Source of the DNA: JAFDVL01 sp963794955
Lineage (GTDB): Bacteria; Acidobacteriota; Blastocatellia; RBC074
Direction of reading: 5' to 3'
Assembly: GCA_963794955.1 (NCBI GenBank)
Contig: CAWCGF010000040.1
Span: forward strand, 124,001-188,000
Length of the DNA: 64,000 nt
In this document: positions 30,958 through 39,831 of the stretch, in pieces
Layout: every line of letters begins with the position of its first letter
How positions within the stretch are numbered: the first letter of the stretch is position 1
Program-made: the position numbers and the translations under genes
Notes under the pieces: generated by a model
What the model was told of the DNA's origin: nothing
Database searches by the model: none
What the model saw: the letters and a program-made list of their open reading frames with translations, nothing else

Positions 30958-32406
30958 TCTGGTGGCAGCAACTAATTGATAAGCATTGAGATATTCTCGC
31001 GCCGCCCGCTCCCAGGAATGATCCGCCAACATCCCATTTCGTTGCAACTGCCCCCACAACTCCTTGTCGTCATAAACCAGTAATGCCTCGTAGAATTTCT
31101 CGGCCAGCCGGTCTGCTGAATACTCGTAAAACTTGAAGCCATTGCCTTGCCTGCTTGTCCGCTCAAAGTTCGTGATCGTATCTTCCAAACCGCCGACGCC
31201 ACGCACAATCGGCACGGTGCCGTACTTCAAGCTATACATTTGATTCAGCCCACAAGGTTCATAAGCCGATGGCATCACATACATATCCGCTCCGGCTTCG
31301 ATTTTGTGCGCCAGCGCCGTGTTGTAGCCGAAGTACACGCCGACTTGCTGTGGCCGCGAATCGCGTACGTGCTGGAAATAGTCTTCGTAACTCTGCGCGC
31401 CCGAACCGAGCATCACAAACATCGCGCCGGTATCCAAAATCCGCCAAATCGCATTGGCCAACAGGTCAATGCCTTTTTGCGTTGTGAGCCGCGTGATGAT
31501 GGCGATGAGCGGGCGATCCAACTCTTCCGGCAAGTGATACTGCTGGAGCAACGCGCGCTTGCATTCCCGTTTGCCTGCCGGGTGAGCGGGCGAAAAATGC
31601 GCGACCAAATGCGGATCGTGGGCCGGATTCCATTCGTAATAATCCACGCCGTTCAGGATGCCAATCAAGTCATTCTTCCGCCACCGTAATAATCCATCCA
31701 ATTGATTCCCATATTCCGGCGTTTGGATTTCTTCGGCATATTGGCGACTCACGGTCGAAAGCGCGGTCGAAAAGGAAAGGCCGGATTTCAGGGCATTCGC
31801 GCTGCCGTGAAATTCCAGACCAGACGCAAAGACATCAGAGCTTAAGCCAAAATGCGGCAAGAGTGCTGGATCGAAAATGCCTTGGTACGCCAAATTGTGT
31901 ATGCTGAAAAACGTCGCGGTGCGCGCAAAGTACGGGTCGTTGGCATAGACCGAACTTAAGTACGCTGGCAAGAGTCCTGTTTGCCAATCGTTGCAATGAA
32001 TCACATCGGGCGGCGTGCCCAGCCGTTTGGTCAATTCCAGCGCCGCGCGGCTGAAGAAGGCAAATCGCTCGGCTTCAAAATTCCCTGAACCATAGATGTA
32101 GCCGCGTGCGAAATATTCCGGGCTGTCAATGAAGTAGAACGGCGTGTCATCCAGCCAGTCTTCATACACGCTGGCATATTTGACTCCGCCCGCAAAGGGC
32201 ACGGCCAAATCGTCATAGATTTGGTAGCCATTTGCCTGACTGACTACATCGCCGTGGCGAAATGACATCCCGGTATAACGCGGCAAAATCACCCGCACAT
32301 CCACGCCAATGCGCTTCAGGGCTTTAGGCAAAGCGCCACTGACATCGGCTAACCCACCGGTTTTGGAGTAGGGCACAGCTTCGGAAGCAACGAGGACGAT
32401 TTTCAT
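30952..32406 (-). CDS. glgA: Glycogen synthase (ADP-glucose type)
   Basis: GT5 glycosyltransferase that extends alpha-1,4-glucan from ADP-glucose. The 484 residues match bacterial GlgA. The KTGGLADVSGALP motif binds ADP-glucose, HCNDWQTGLLPAYL, FSIHNLAYQG, ILNGVDYYEWNP, ITRLTTQKGIDLL and the C-terminal PSAYEPCGLNQMYSLKYGT are conserved. No other glycogen genes are adjacent. A promoter with TTGACA lies just upstream, and ATG 32406 has no strong Shine-Dalgarno. Confidence 0.97.
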   Translation of the reverse strand: MKIVLVASEAVPYSKTGGLADVSGALPKALKRIGVDVRVILPRYTGMSFRHGDVVSQANGYQIYDDLAVPFAGGVKYASVYEDWLDDTPFYFIDSPEYFARGYIYGSGNFEAERFAFFSRAALELTKRLGTPPDVIHCNDWQTGLLPAYLSSVYANDPYFARTATFFSIHNLAYQGIFDPALLPHFGLSSDVFASGLEFHGSANALKSGLSFSTALSTVSRQYAEEIQTPEYGNQLDGLLRWRKNDLIGILNGVDYYEWNPAHDPHLVAHFSPAHPAGKRECKRALLQQYHLPEELDRPLIAIITRLTTQKGIDLLANAIWRILDTGAMFVMLGSGAQSYEDYFQHVRDSRPQQVGVYFGYNTALAHKIEAGADMYVMPSAYEPCGLNQMYSLKYGTVPIVRGVGGLEDTITNFERTSRQGNGFKFYEYSADRLAEKFYEALLVYDDKELWGQLQRNGMLADHSWERAAREYLNAYQLVAATRR

Positions 32407-32459
32407 CGGGTAGTAGTCTCAACTATTCGGGGAAATTTGCACTACGAAATGAATGGCTG

Positions 32460-32489
32460 ATACTAAGTGGCGTGAGGAAAGCTTGTCAA
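32460..32489 (-). promoter_or_regulatory. Probable glgA promoter
   Basis: On the minus strand consensus TTGACA (32489-32484) is followed after 18 bases by TAGTAT (32465-32460, four of six matches). The leader to the glgA ATG would be about 50 bases. A further TTGACA lies about 18 bases upstream. Confidence 0.5.
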
Positions 32490-32514
32490 CGTTGGCACTG
32501 TCAATCAGTGGTTT

Positions 32515-34146
32515 TCACTTCTTCTTTTTCTGTTTCGGTGGCGGCTGATATTTAACCTCAATCTGATAGGTTTCCAGCAACTCCTTCTTCTTGCCTTCCA
32601 GGCCGGAAAGCGTGAAGCGGTACTTGCCCGCCGGGTAATTCCGCTTAGCCAGGGTCACGGCGATTTTGGTCTGGGCTTCAAGCTTTCTCTGTGCGCTCCA
32701 TAAGGCTTTGGGCTTCTTAGCGTCGAAGAGTTCCAGCAAATAATTCGCCGCGTTCTTGTCGGCTGGTTTATGCAGGATCACAGTAAAAACTGCCGAGCTG
32801 TTCGGTACATCAATCGTTGGCACAATTTCTTTGCCCGGTTCGGCAGTGGCACGCAATGCGGCTAAATCAATATCTACGACGGGCGCGTCGAGTTGCGGTT
32901 TGGAGAGGTCTTCCAATTCTTTGAGCAGCGTGTCGTTTTGAATGCCAAGCAATTCCTGATTGCTAAGAACCTTGTCCGCGTTCTGTTCCGAGATTTGTGC
33001 CTGAATGTCAGTAAGGAGTTTTTGCGCCTCCTCCAAGCGGGCTTGCAGCGTTTCCGGCGTGGCTGGCTCTGCGGTGGGGCGCGCCTGTTGCTGTTGCAAT
33101 TGTGCGAGTTGGGTTTTGTGCTTGAAATGCAGCGCGACCAGCCAGAAGGCCAACGACAAACTCGTAAGGAAAAATAAACTCGTCAACGCCGCCGTAAACA
33201 GATTGAAGCCCGTATAATGGACAAAGCGCGGGAGCAATGCCTGCCACCATTGCGGCGAAACTTCTGCCATTGCTGGCTCGCCGGCGGTGCTTTCGGGTTC
33301 GCTGCTTTCGGCTGGGCGATTTGTGGGTGCAGTGCTTTCGGGGGCAACCGTTTCCAGTTCGCTGACTTTAGGTTCGTGGCTTTCTGTGCGGGGCGTTGCG
33401 ACTTCCGCCGCCCACGACTGCAACGCGTGGACAAGTTTGTATTCCTCAATACAGTCCGGGCAGGTCGCCAGATGATCCGCCACAAAGGCACGTTCTTCCG
33501 CGTTGGCTTGGTCGGTGCAGGCGCGCGTCAGAAACTCATCGGCCAGACAATCGGCGCGATTCAACTCTGCGCGCGAAGGTTGTGACTGATAAATGGTTTT
33601 CAGGGCGGCGTCGTCCGCTTTAAATTTACCGCCTGCCTCGCGCAGTTTGGTTCGTATCTGGCGTATCCCCCGTTCGATTTGCTGGCGTGCTTTCGCCTCA
33701 CTCCAACCAAGGAGCGTGCTGATTTCCCCTTCCGCAAGGCCGAGTAAATGCAACGCTACCATGCGGCGGCGCTTGTCAGGCAGGTGCGCGAGCGTGGTTT
33801 GGAGCAAAGACAACTGCTGGGTTCCATTGCCGTTGGAAGGTTCCGCGGCCAACTCAATCCACACGATGGCGGCTTTTTCTTTTTGTTTTTTCGCCTGTCG
33901 CACGGTCTCTAAGATAGCCATGGCGCTGAGCCGATGCAGCGTTGCGGGGCTGCTTTCGCCCGCACTTTCCAAGGCTTGCTGGAAGCGGTGCTGGGCTTCA
34001 TAGGAGAGATTGTCAGTGGCCGTTGGCAGGTTTAATGGTTGGAGCTTGGCACGAAGAAACTGCGCGTACTTTTCGCTGATTAGTTCAAAGCGACTGACAG
34101 ATGATACGGCGGCTCGTTGTTGCATTACCAAAAAATCCGAACTCAC
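32515..34146 (-). CDS. Sigma-region-4 / zinc-finger / transmembrane fusion protein
   Basis: A 543-residue protein that joins parts normally split between sigma factor and anti-sigma factor. Residues about 115-170 look like sigma region 4 (LAHLPDKRRRMVALHLLGLA, then EISTLLGWSEAKARQQIERG). An anti-sigma zinc finger follows (His225, Cys229, Cys232 in HLATCPDC). Then come a Pro/Glu/Ser-rich linker, one transmembrane helix (about 314-340), a coiled coil (about 345-415) and a C-terminal beta-rich domain with a Lys-rich tail. A region-2 core-binding domain is not obvious. It follows the anti-sigma-like gene in the CHAT operon. It probably tethers a DNA-binding module to the membrane; mechanism inferred. 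Confidence 0.7.
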   Translation of the reverse strand: MSSDFLVMQQRAAVSSVSRFELISEKYAQFLRAKLQPLNLPTATDNLSYEAQHRFQQALESAGESSPATLHRLSAMAILETVRQAKKQKEKAAIVWIELAAEPSNGNGTQQLSLLQTTLAHLPDKRRRMVALHLLGLAEGEISTLLGWSEAKARQQIERGIRQIRTKLREAGGKFKADDAALKTIYQSQPSRAELNRADCLADEFLTRACTDQANAEERAFVADHLATCPDCIEEYKLVHALQSWAAEVATPRTESHEPKVSELETVAPESTAPTNRPAESSEPESTAGEPAMAEVSPQWWQALLPRFVHYTGFNLFTAALTSLFFLTSLSLAFWLVALHFKHKTQLAQLQQQQARPTAEPATPETLQARLEEAQKLLTDIQAQISEQNADKVLSNQELLGIQNDTLLKELEDLSKPQLDAPVVDIDLAALRATAEPGKEIVPTIDVPNSSAVFTVILHKPADKNAANYLLELFDAKKPKALWSAQRKLEAQTKIAVTLAKRNYPAGKYRFTLSGLEGKKKELLETYQIEVKYQPPPKQKKKK

Positions 34147-34230
34147 GGGCTAGTGAAGTAACACAAAGTAAAGCAAACAAATCGCCTTTCGTAAAGTAAG
34201 AAAATTTATGCCCTCCTTGCTGTCGCCTTC

Positions 34231-35529
34231 TCACCCCTTGGCAGTTCGTCGGATTCGTTGTAGCAATTGCCGAGCAATGTCAGAGTTTGGATTGGCCGCC
34301 TGCAAGGCTTTAAATTGAGACTCTGCGGCGCTGAGCAGACCGGTTCGCGCATAGATCAGCCCCAGCATCAAATGATTTCCCGCATACGCCTTTTCCGCGC
34401 GCGCGACCTCAGCAAATTGCGCCTGGCTCAGGATGCGAAATTGCGCATCCGGCGCATCCGGCAGAGGCGCTTTGATCTCCTTCCCGGCTTTGAGCGCGAT
34501 CACTTGCCACGCGTAGGTTTGGCCTCTGGGCAAAGGTTTGGTTGGTTGCCATTGTGTTGCTTGCAGCGGTTCGCTCGACACTATGAAATTTGTCTGCGGA
34601 TTCGCAATGGTGACAACGTATTCGGTCGCCCCGTTAAGTGCTTGCCATTGTAATTGGGGACGAGTCGCCGCAATCATCTTGCCCGTTGGATAAAGCAAAC
34701 GAAACGTTTCGTCGGGCGATTGCCCCATTAGACTACTGGCGGACGCGGTGAGTTGTGCCAATTCTGCTGGCGTTTCCAGCCGTCCAGAGCGTAAGGCATT
34801 GCGGGCGAGGCTTTCGTCTGCGGACGCAGCAAAATTGATTCCTTCCACCTGGCCCGTCGCGGCAAGCGTGATTTGTTTCCCGCCTGCATTCAACGTCAAC
34901 AAGGGGGGCACAGGGGCGGGCACTGGCGTTTCGCTGGGAGTTGCCTGGAGCGAGGGCGTTGTGCCTGGTGAGAGCGGCGCGGGTTCACGCGTCGCAATCT
35001 CCGGCGCGTTCACTGTTGTTTTTCGCGCACGCCAGAAACGGAAGCCACCCCCAATGATGACAACAATCAGTGCTGCTGCGCCTAGTAATTTCCAGGCCGT
35101 TGAGCGGTTGGCAACTCCGAAGAAGGACAGCATTTTATCGCGCCATGAGGGACGATCTGGCGGCGCGAATTCTTGCACCGGGAAGGTCGCAAGATGCTCC
35201 GCAAACTGGCGCAACGCGGCGAGTTCTGCCGTGCAAGCCGGACAAATTTGCAAATGACTTTCGGCCATTTCCTGCTCAGTAGCCGCCAGCTTTTGCTCGG
35301 TCAACTCGGCCAACTGCTCCCACGTTAAGTGCTGCAACGGCGCATTTGCGACCTGCTGGAAATCGGCGCGTAAGCTGGCGGTACTGGCGGCCAATCGGTC
35401 ATTTATCTGCAACTGGTCTTGGCATAACTGACAGGTGACCAGATGCGCGTCCAACGTCAGCAACTGCTCGGCAGACAGTCCACCACGCAGATATTGCTGT
35501 ATTTGTGCTGGGGATAAATGTGTACTCAT
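34231..35529 (-). CDS. Membrane anti-sigma-like protein with two zinc fingers
   Basis: A 432-residue single-pass membrane protein. Two HxxxCxxC zinc-finger motifs: His29/Cys33/Cys36 (AHLVTCQLC) and His92/Cys96/Cys99 (SHLQICPAC), as in zf-HC2 anti-sigma factors. The transmembrane helix is at about 147-166 (WKLLGAAALIVVIIGGG). Outside it there is a Pro-rich linker, a beta-sandwich-like region (YVVTIANPQTNFIVSSEPLQ) and a C-terminal TPR-like pair (HLMLGLIYARTGLLSAAESQ). The gene sits between the sigma-like gene and the fusion gene, so it is the probable partner of one of them. The double finger is unusual. Confidence 0.78.
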   Translation of the reverse strand: MSTHLSPAQIQQYLRGGLSAEQLLTLDAHLVTCQLCQDQLQINDRLAASTASLRADFQQVANAPLQHLTWEQLAELTEQKLAATEQEMAESHLQICPACTAELAALRQFAEHLATFPVQEFAPPDRPSWRDKMLSFFGVANRSTAWKLLGAAALIVVIIGGGFRFWRARKTTVNAPEIATREPAPLSPGTTPSLQATPSETPVPAPVPPLLTLNAGGKQITLAATGQVEGINFAASADESLARNALRSGRLETPAELAQLTASASSLMGQSPDETFRLLYPTGKMIAATRPQLQWQALNGATEYVVTIANPQTNFIVSSEPLQATQWQPTKPLPRGQTYAWQVIALKAGKEIKAPLPDAPDAQFRILSQAQFAEVARAEKAYAGNHLMLGLIYARTGLLSAAESQFKALQAANPNSDIARQLLQRIRRTAKG

Positions 35530-35548
35530 CTTGCTAACCTATCGGCAA

Positions 35549-35681
35549 TTCTGGTTTGGGAAGACAGGGGGCACTGTCCCAAAATCTTATTCTGCACTTT
35601 GCCTTCATTCATTCATCAGGAAAACCTGCTCGAATAATGAACAAGGCAGAAGGCAGAATGCCTCCATTTCCAAACCGAAAA
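35549..35681. repeat. Nested inverted repeat between sigma and anti-sigma genes
   Basis: The outer arms are TTCTGGTTTGGGAA and TTTCCAAACCGAAAA; the inner arms are ATTCTGCACTTTGCCTTC (35589 on) and AAGGCAGAAGGCAGAAT (to 35659). A small hairpin (GACAG / CTGTC) lies inside. It belongs to the low-complexity palindromic class and fills most of the 261-base gap. Confidence 0.6.
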
Positions 35682-35790
35682 TTACTGCTAATCTGTCATC
35701 GAATCGGCCAAGCCTCTACCGATTGATAGTTCGTCTTAACCATAGAAGGTGATAAGTCATTCCTGATATTACTACTATCTACAAAATCAT

Positions 35791-36864
35791 TTATAGCGCC
35801 TTCATCCGGCGCGCCAACCGTTCCCGTGCCGATTTTCTCAGGTTGATGATTTGTTGCCGGGTTAGCCCCAGCAGTTCGCCAATGCGGCTGTCTTCCAGCG
35901 GCAGGTCATACCAGATGCGGGCAAATTCCTGGGGGGAAAGTTCCAGCGTGACGGCAATCTGCCCGATTGAGGCGATACCGACGGCAGGCAGCAGTGGTAC
36001 GACGCTGTTGCCTCGTTCATCGCGCAGGTTGAGCAGCAGCGCCGACCGTTGCTTGACCGGTAACGTGCAGATTTCTTCCCATAAATGTTGCAAGAACAAC
36101 CGATTGCTTACCTCACTTGCTACGTCAGCCTGTGGATCAGCCAGTTCAGGAAGACGAGTTGTTCCATCTGCCCGCTTGTCATCCAAGGATTCGTATTGGT
36201 CGTTTACACCCCAGAGCACGGCCAGCAGGTTGACCAAACTATCTAACTCAATGGCATGGCCGACATAATTAAAGATGGCGGCGACCAAAGCTGCCGGGTT
36301 GAGGTGGTGAAGCGCTCGCTGGGGAAATTCCTGCTGGGCAAATCTGGCTGGGTCATCACAAATCTCTTGCAGTCGCGGTGAATGGCAGCGCTTTTGTTCC
36401 CGCCACACTTCGTAGCCACACAGCAAGCCATAAGGTTGTTTTTCCCAAAGGGCAAAGCCGGGCTGGCGCGTGAGCAGGTAACGCACCTTGTTTTTCAGGT
36501 TATGCCGTTGTGGGTACTTGCTGCGCAATTGCTGGTAACAGGCATTGAGCGTGAGCCGCGCCACAAAGCCAGCCAGGTAGTTGATGGGCTTTTCGGCGGG
36601 GTTGTTTTGGCAAGCTCGCAAGTCGGTCAGCAATTGGGCGATGACTTCGCTATACAGTTCTTCCGCTTCGTCGTGATTGGCACTATTGCCTGCGCCGTAA
36701 AAGCTGACCTGTAATTTAGCCCGAAGCAGACGGCGAATCACCGGATCAGCGTGTTGTCGCAGCAATTCCGTCAACACGCGCTGCGACTCAGCTTCGTCCG
36801 TAGCGTTCAGGAAGGGATGAAGAAGCGGATCAATGGATTCTTCTTGGATAGCGACAGCAATCAT
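35791..36864 (-). CDS. Atypical RNA polymerase sigma factor-like protein
   Basis: A 357-residue protein. Residues about 40-150 resemble sigma region 2 (EAEELYSEVIAQLLTDLRAC, YLAGFVARLTLNACYQQLRS). The C-terminus resembles region 4 (LPVKQRSALLLNLRDERGN, then SRIGELLGLTRQQIINLRKS with a helix-turn-helix). An insert of about 120 residues separates them, much longer than the linker in ECF sigma factors. The gene starts ten bases after the CHAT stop codon, so the two are co-transcribed. A zinc-finger anti-sigma-like gene follows. It is probably a specialised sigma factor of this operon. Confidence 0.7.
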   Translation of the reverse strand: MIAVAIQEESIDPLLHPFLNATDEAESQRVLTELLRQHADPVIRRLLRAKLQVSFYGAGNSANHDEAEELYSEVIAQLLTDLRACQNNPAEKPINYLAGFVARLTLNACYQQLRSKYPQRHNLKNKVRYLLTRQPGFALWEKQPYGLLCGYEVWREQKRCHSPRLQEICDDPARFAQQEFPQRALHHLNPAALVAAIFNYVGHAIELDSLVNLLAVLWGVNDQYESLDDKRADGTTRLPELADPQADVASEVSNRLFLQHLWEEICTLPVKQRSALLLNLRDERGNSVVPLLPAVGIASIGQIAVTLELSPQEFARIWYDLPLEDSRIGELLGLTRQQIINLRKSARERLARRMKAL

Positions 36865-36873
36865 TTGAGGCAG

Positions 36874-39540
36874 CTAAAACCCATCTCCCACCAGCATGAA
36901 TCCTGCCCAGTGAAAAGGATGGCGATAAGCCTTTTGTTTCATGAGGCTGAGCGCCGCGAGTCGCAGAGCTTGCGGGTAGGTATGCAGTCGGTTGCCCTGC
37001 TCATTTTTAGCTTGCAGCATTTTATGAAATTCCACCATCAGTTCGGCGGTGCTTTGGTCGGCAACTTTCCATTGGCTCACGACCGTGCTTGGAACACCCG
37101 CCACAAACAACGCCCAGGTCAAACCGATCAAACCTTCCCCGGCGCTGATCTTGCCGCGTCCGGTCTCACAGGCTGATAGCACGACTAAATCTGCGTTCAA
37201 GTTCATTTCTAAAATCTCGCGCGCTTCCAATAATCCGTCCTCTTTTTCATTCGTTCCGGTTTGGGCGAACACCAGATGCGAATACATCGGATTGCGATCA
37301 TCCAGTACGCCGTGCGTCGCCAGATGCAAAATCTGGTACTTTCCGACCTCAGCTTTCAGGTGCTTTTCGGTGGCGGCGGCACCAATGAATACTTTTGCAT
37401 TGGCCTTGTAAAGCTGCCCCAATTGCACGGCCTGTTGTTCAGCGAAGGGTAACGGTTCGAGTTTGTCGCCCATCAATTCGGCTCGTCGCGCCAGCATTTC
37501 ATGGCCGAGGGCAGGATTGCCTACCGCCAGTAATGTCGTCGGTTGGGTTAAGGGGCGGCGGCTTTCCCGCAAGCGCATCATTTCGCGCAGAAACGTGAAC
37601 GAAGGAGCTGTCGAAATGGTGTAGTCTTCCAGCAGAAACCGATTGTCCGTCTGCATCAGGGCTTGAAAGGGCAATTCCCATAATGGCCCTTCCGGCACAA
37701 TCACGAGGCACGTTTTTCCCTGCAACTGTGCTTCAGCGGGTTTGAGCAGGAGGGTATAGAGTTCGCGGGCAGGCTGGCCATAGCGCAGGTCTTTTGCCGC
37801 CAGATATTGGCGGAGATGTTCCGTGCGCTGTGCCAAATCTTTGTGCTTGAGCGAGAGGCTATAGGTCTTTAACTCAACCGAAGCTTTGGTTTTTGTGATC
37901 ACAAAAAGATGAGTTTTATCCTCGCCCACCGCAAATTCCAGCAGGGCGGTTTCCTCGTTCAGCAGCGCCGCCGTTTCGCTGATTGCCATCGGCCTTAGTT
38001 CGCCACGATTGATTTTCAATTCAGGATGGGCAACGTACAGGCGCGTTTCCAGCGCCTCAAAATCAAGCCGCGCTGTCGCCAGCTGCGATTTTAACTCTGC
38101 CACCCACGCCGCATCCGGCTGAGCGTTGAGTGAGGCGCGGGTTAGTTGTGCATTGAGGGTCACGAGCCGCAACCGCTGCTCTTCTTCTTCCTGTCGCTCC
38201 GGCACTGAGAGGGATCGTTGCAGGTTCGTGCGGCCTGTTTGCAGCAGGTCAAGGAGGACGCGTGCTTTGGCTTGTTCGGCGAAGGTTAGTGCCTCAGCGT
38301 CTTCTTTTTGCGAGACGAGCAGGTCAATCATCCCAAACCAGGGCGCGAGTTTGTTTTCCAGAAAGCTTTGCTGCTGTTGACTGCCACCGGCTACCTGCTG
38401 GCGCAGCGATTCGATAGTGGCAATGGCGGCAAGAAAGCTCTGGCGGGCTGCCCCCGGTTCGCCCAGCGCGCGCAACGCTCGGCCCATACTTTCCTGCGCT
38501 GTCCAGCGTTCTTCCGGGGCATTCACCTCCTCTGCTAGTTGGACAGCACGGCGACTGACGGCCAGCATCTCACGGTAATCACCTTTGTCTCGATACACTA
38601 AACCAAGGTCTCGCAACGACTGCGCAATCCCCACTCGACCCCCAATCTCCTCGTGCAACCGGAGGCTCTTCTGAAGATGTTCCAGCGCGAGGTCATAGCG
38701 TCCTTGCTGGCGATAAATATCGCCCAGATTACTTAGAGCGATGGCGACCCCATCTGTATCTGCTGCTGCCGCAAAGGACTTCAGGCTTTGCTGAAACCAC
38801 TCTATCGCCTGTGCATAAAGCCCCTGCGCTTTGTAAATGACTGCGATATTGTTCTGTGAGCCGCCGATTCCTGCGATGTCCTTGCTCTCTGCTCGCATCT
38901 TCAGGCTTCTGCGATTGTATTCCAGGGCTTGCTCATAACGGCCTTGCAGCCGGTAGACTTGCCCGATGTTATGCAGGTGATAGGCCATTCCCAGTTTATC
39001 AAGGGACGAACCCAACTCTTCATTAGTTTTGACAGCCTGCTGAAGGGCGGCTAATGCCTCGGCGTAGCGGCCCTGGAAAATGTACAGATCGCCGATGTTG
39101 TTCAGCGTTTTCGCCACCGCTGCCTTATCTTTGAGTTCTGCGCTGAGCGCGCGACTTTGCTGGTAACACGCCAGCGCCATTTCATTCCGCCCCTGTGCGC
39201 GGTGCGTGATGCCCAGGGCGTTGAGCGCCAGCGCCATCCCGCTTTTATCCTGGCTTGCTTCACTGTTTACCAGACTGCGCTGGAAGTATTCCAACGCCTG
39301 CTCCGGGCGGCTTTGAGCAGCGTGGATGCGGCCCATCTCAAACAGCACCCGTGCCATCTCTTTCTTGTCGCCTGCCTTTTCATAAATAACGAGACGCTTC
39401 TGCCAGTCGTCCAGCGTCTGTTCGTCCTGCCCAGCTTGCGATGCTTGCGATGCACGCGCAGAAGTCGTCGTGACCAAAGCGAAGATCAACCACGCGCAAA
39501 AGAAAATAGAAAACGGAATTTTGGGGACTCTTCCTGGCAT
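36874..39540 (-). CDS. TPR-CHAT caspase-like protease
   Basis: An 888-residue protein with an N-terminal signal or anchor helix (IPFSIFFCAWLIFALVTTTS). A long array of about ten tetratricopeptide repeats follows (for example LNNIGDLYIFQGRYAEALAA, HNIGQVYRLQGRYEQALEYN, LSNLGDIYRQQGRYDLALEH). A linker leads to the C-terminal CHAT domain with catalytic His743 (HLATHGVLDD) and Cys791 (VVLSACETGRGK), then GEGLIGLTWALFVAGVPSTV. CHAT proteases belong to the caspase/separase clan. ATG 39540 follows AGAGGA. As first gene of an operon with sigma and anti-sigma-like genes it may cleave a regulator, by inference. Confidence 0.9.
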   Translation of the reverse strand: MPGRVPKIPFSIFFCAWLIFALVTTTSARASQASQAGQDEQTLDDWQKRLVIYEKAGDKKEMARVLFEMGRIHAAQSRPEQALEYFQRSLVNSEASQDKSGMALALNALGITHRAQGRNEMALACYQQSRALSAELKDKAAVAKTLNNIGDLYIFQGRYAEALAALQQAVKTNEELGSSLDKLGMAYHLHNIGQVYRLQGRYEQALEYNRRSLKMRAESKDIAGIGGSQNNIAVIYKAQGLYAQAIEWFQQSLKSFAAAADTDGVAIALSNLGDIYRQQGRYDLALEHLQKSLRLHEEIGGRVGIAQSLRDLGLVYRDKGDYREMLAVSRRAVQLAEEVNAPEERWTAQESMGRALRALGEPGAARQSFLAAIATIESLRQQVAGGSQQQQSFLENKLAPWFGMIDLLVSQKEDAEALTFAEQAKARVLLDLLQTGRTNLQRSLSVPERQEEEEQRLRLVTLNAQLTRASLNAQPDAAWVAELKSQLATARLDFEALETRLYVAHPELKINRGELRPMAISETAALLNEETALLEFAVGEDKTHLFVITKTKASVELKTYSLSLKHKDLAQRTEHLRQYLAAKDLRYGQPARELYTLLLKPAEAQLQGKTCLVIVPEGPLWELPFQALMQTDNRFLLEDYTISTAPSFTFLREMMRLRESRRPLTQPTTLLAVGNPALGHEMLARRAELMGDKLEPLPFAEQQAVQLGQLYKANAKVFIGAAATEKHLKAEVGKYQILHLATHGVLDDRNPMYSHLVFAQTGTNEKEDGLLEAREILEMNLNADLVVLSACETGRGKISAGEGLIGLTWALFVAGVPSTVVSQWKVADQSTAELMVEFHKMLQAKNEQGNRLHTYPQALRLAALSLMKQKAYRHPFHWAGFMLVGDGF

Positions 39541-39831
39541 TGCCAGTCCTCTTTGAAAATGCGAAATAACCTTGCTGTCGCTGTTCTTGAGTAACGGGTT
39601 GGGGAATGCAAGTAAAGATAACAAGTAGGAGACTAATGCGCAATCGGCGAAAAATCGTCCTGCTGAAAAATATTTTTACCGGCTAGTAATCTGCCGCTCA
39701 TTTTCGCACCTTTCCTCCATGAGTTTCTAACAGACTTCATCAACTTGAAACCAAAGCCAAGCCGAAAAACGCTTTGAGTTTACGGTTACTGCCTTGGGAA
39801 TAATTCAAGTTCAACTACGAAGGAGAGAAAG

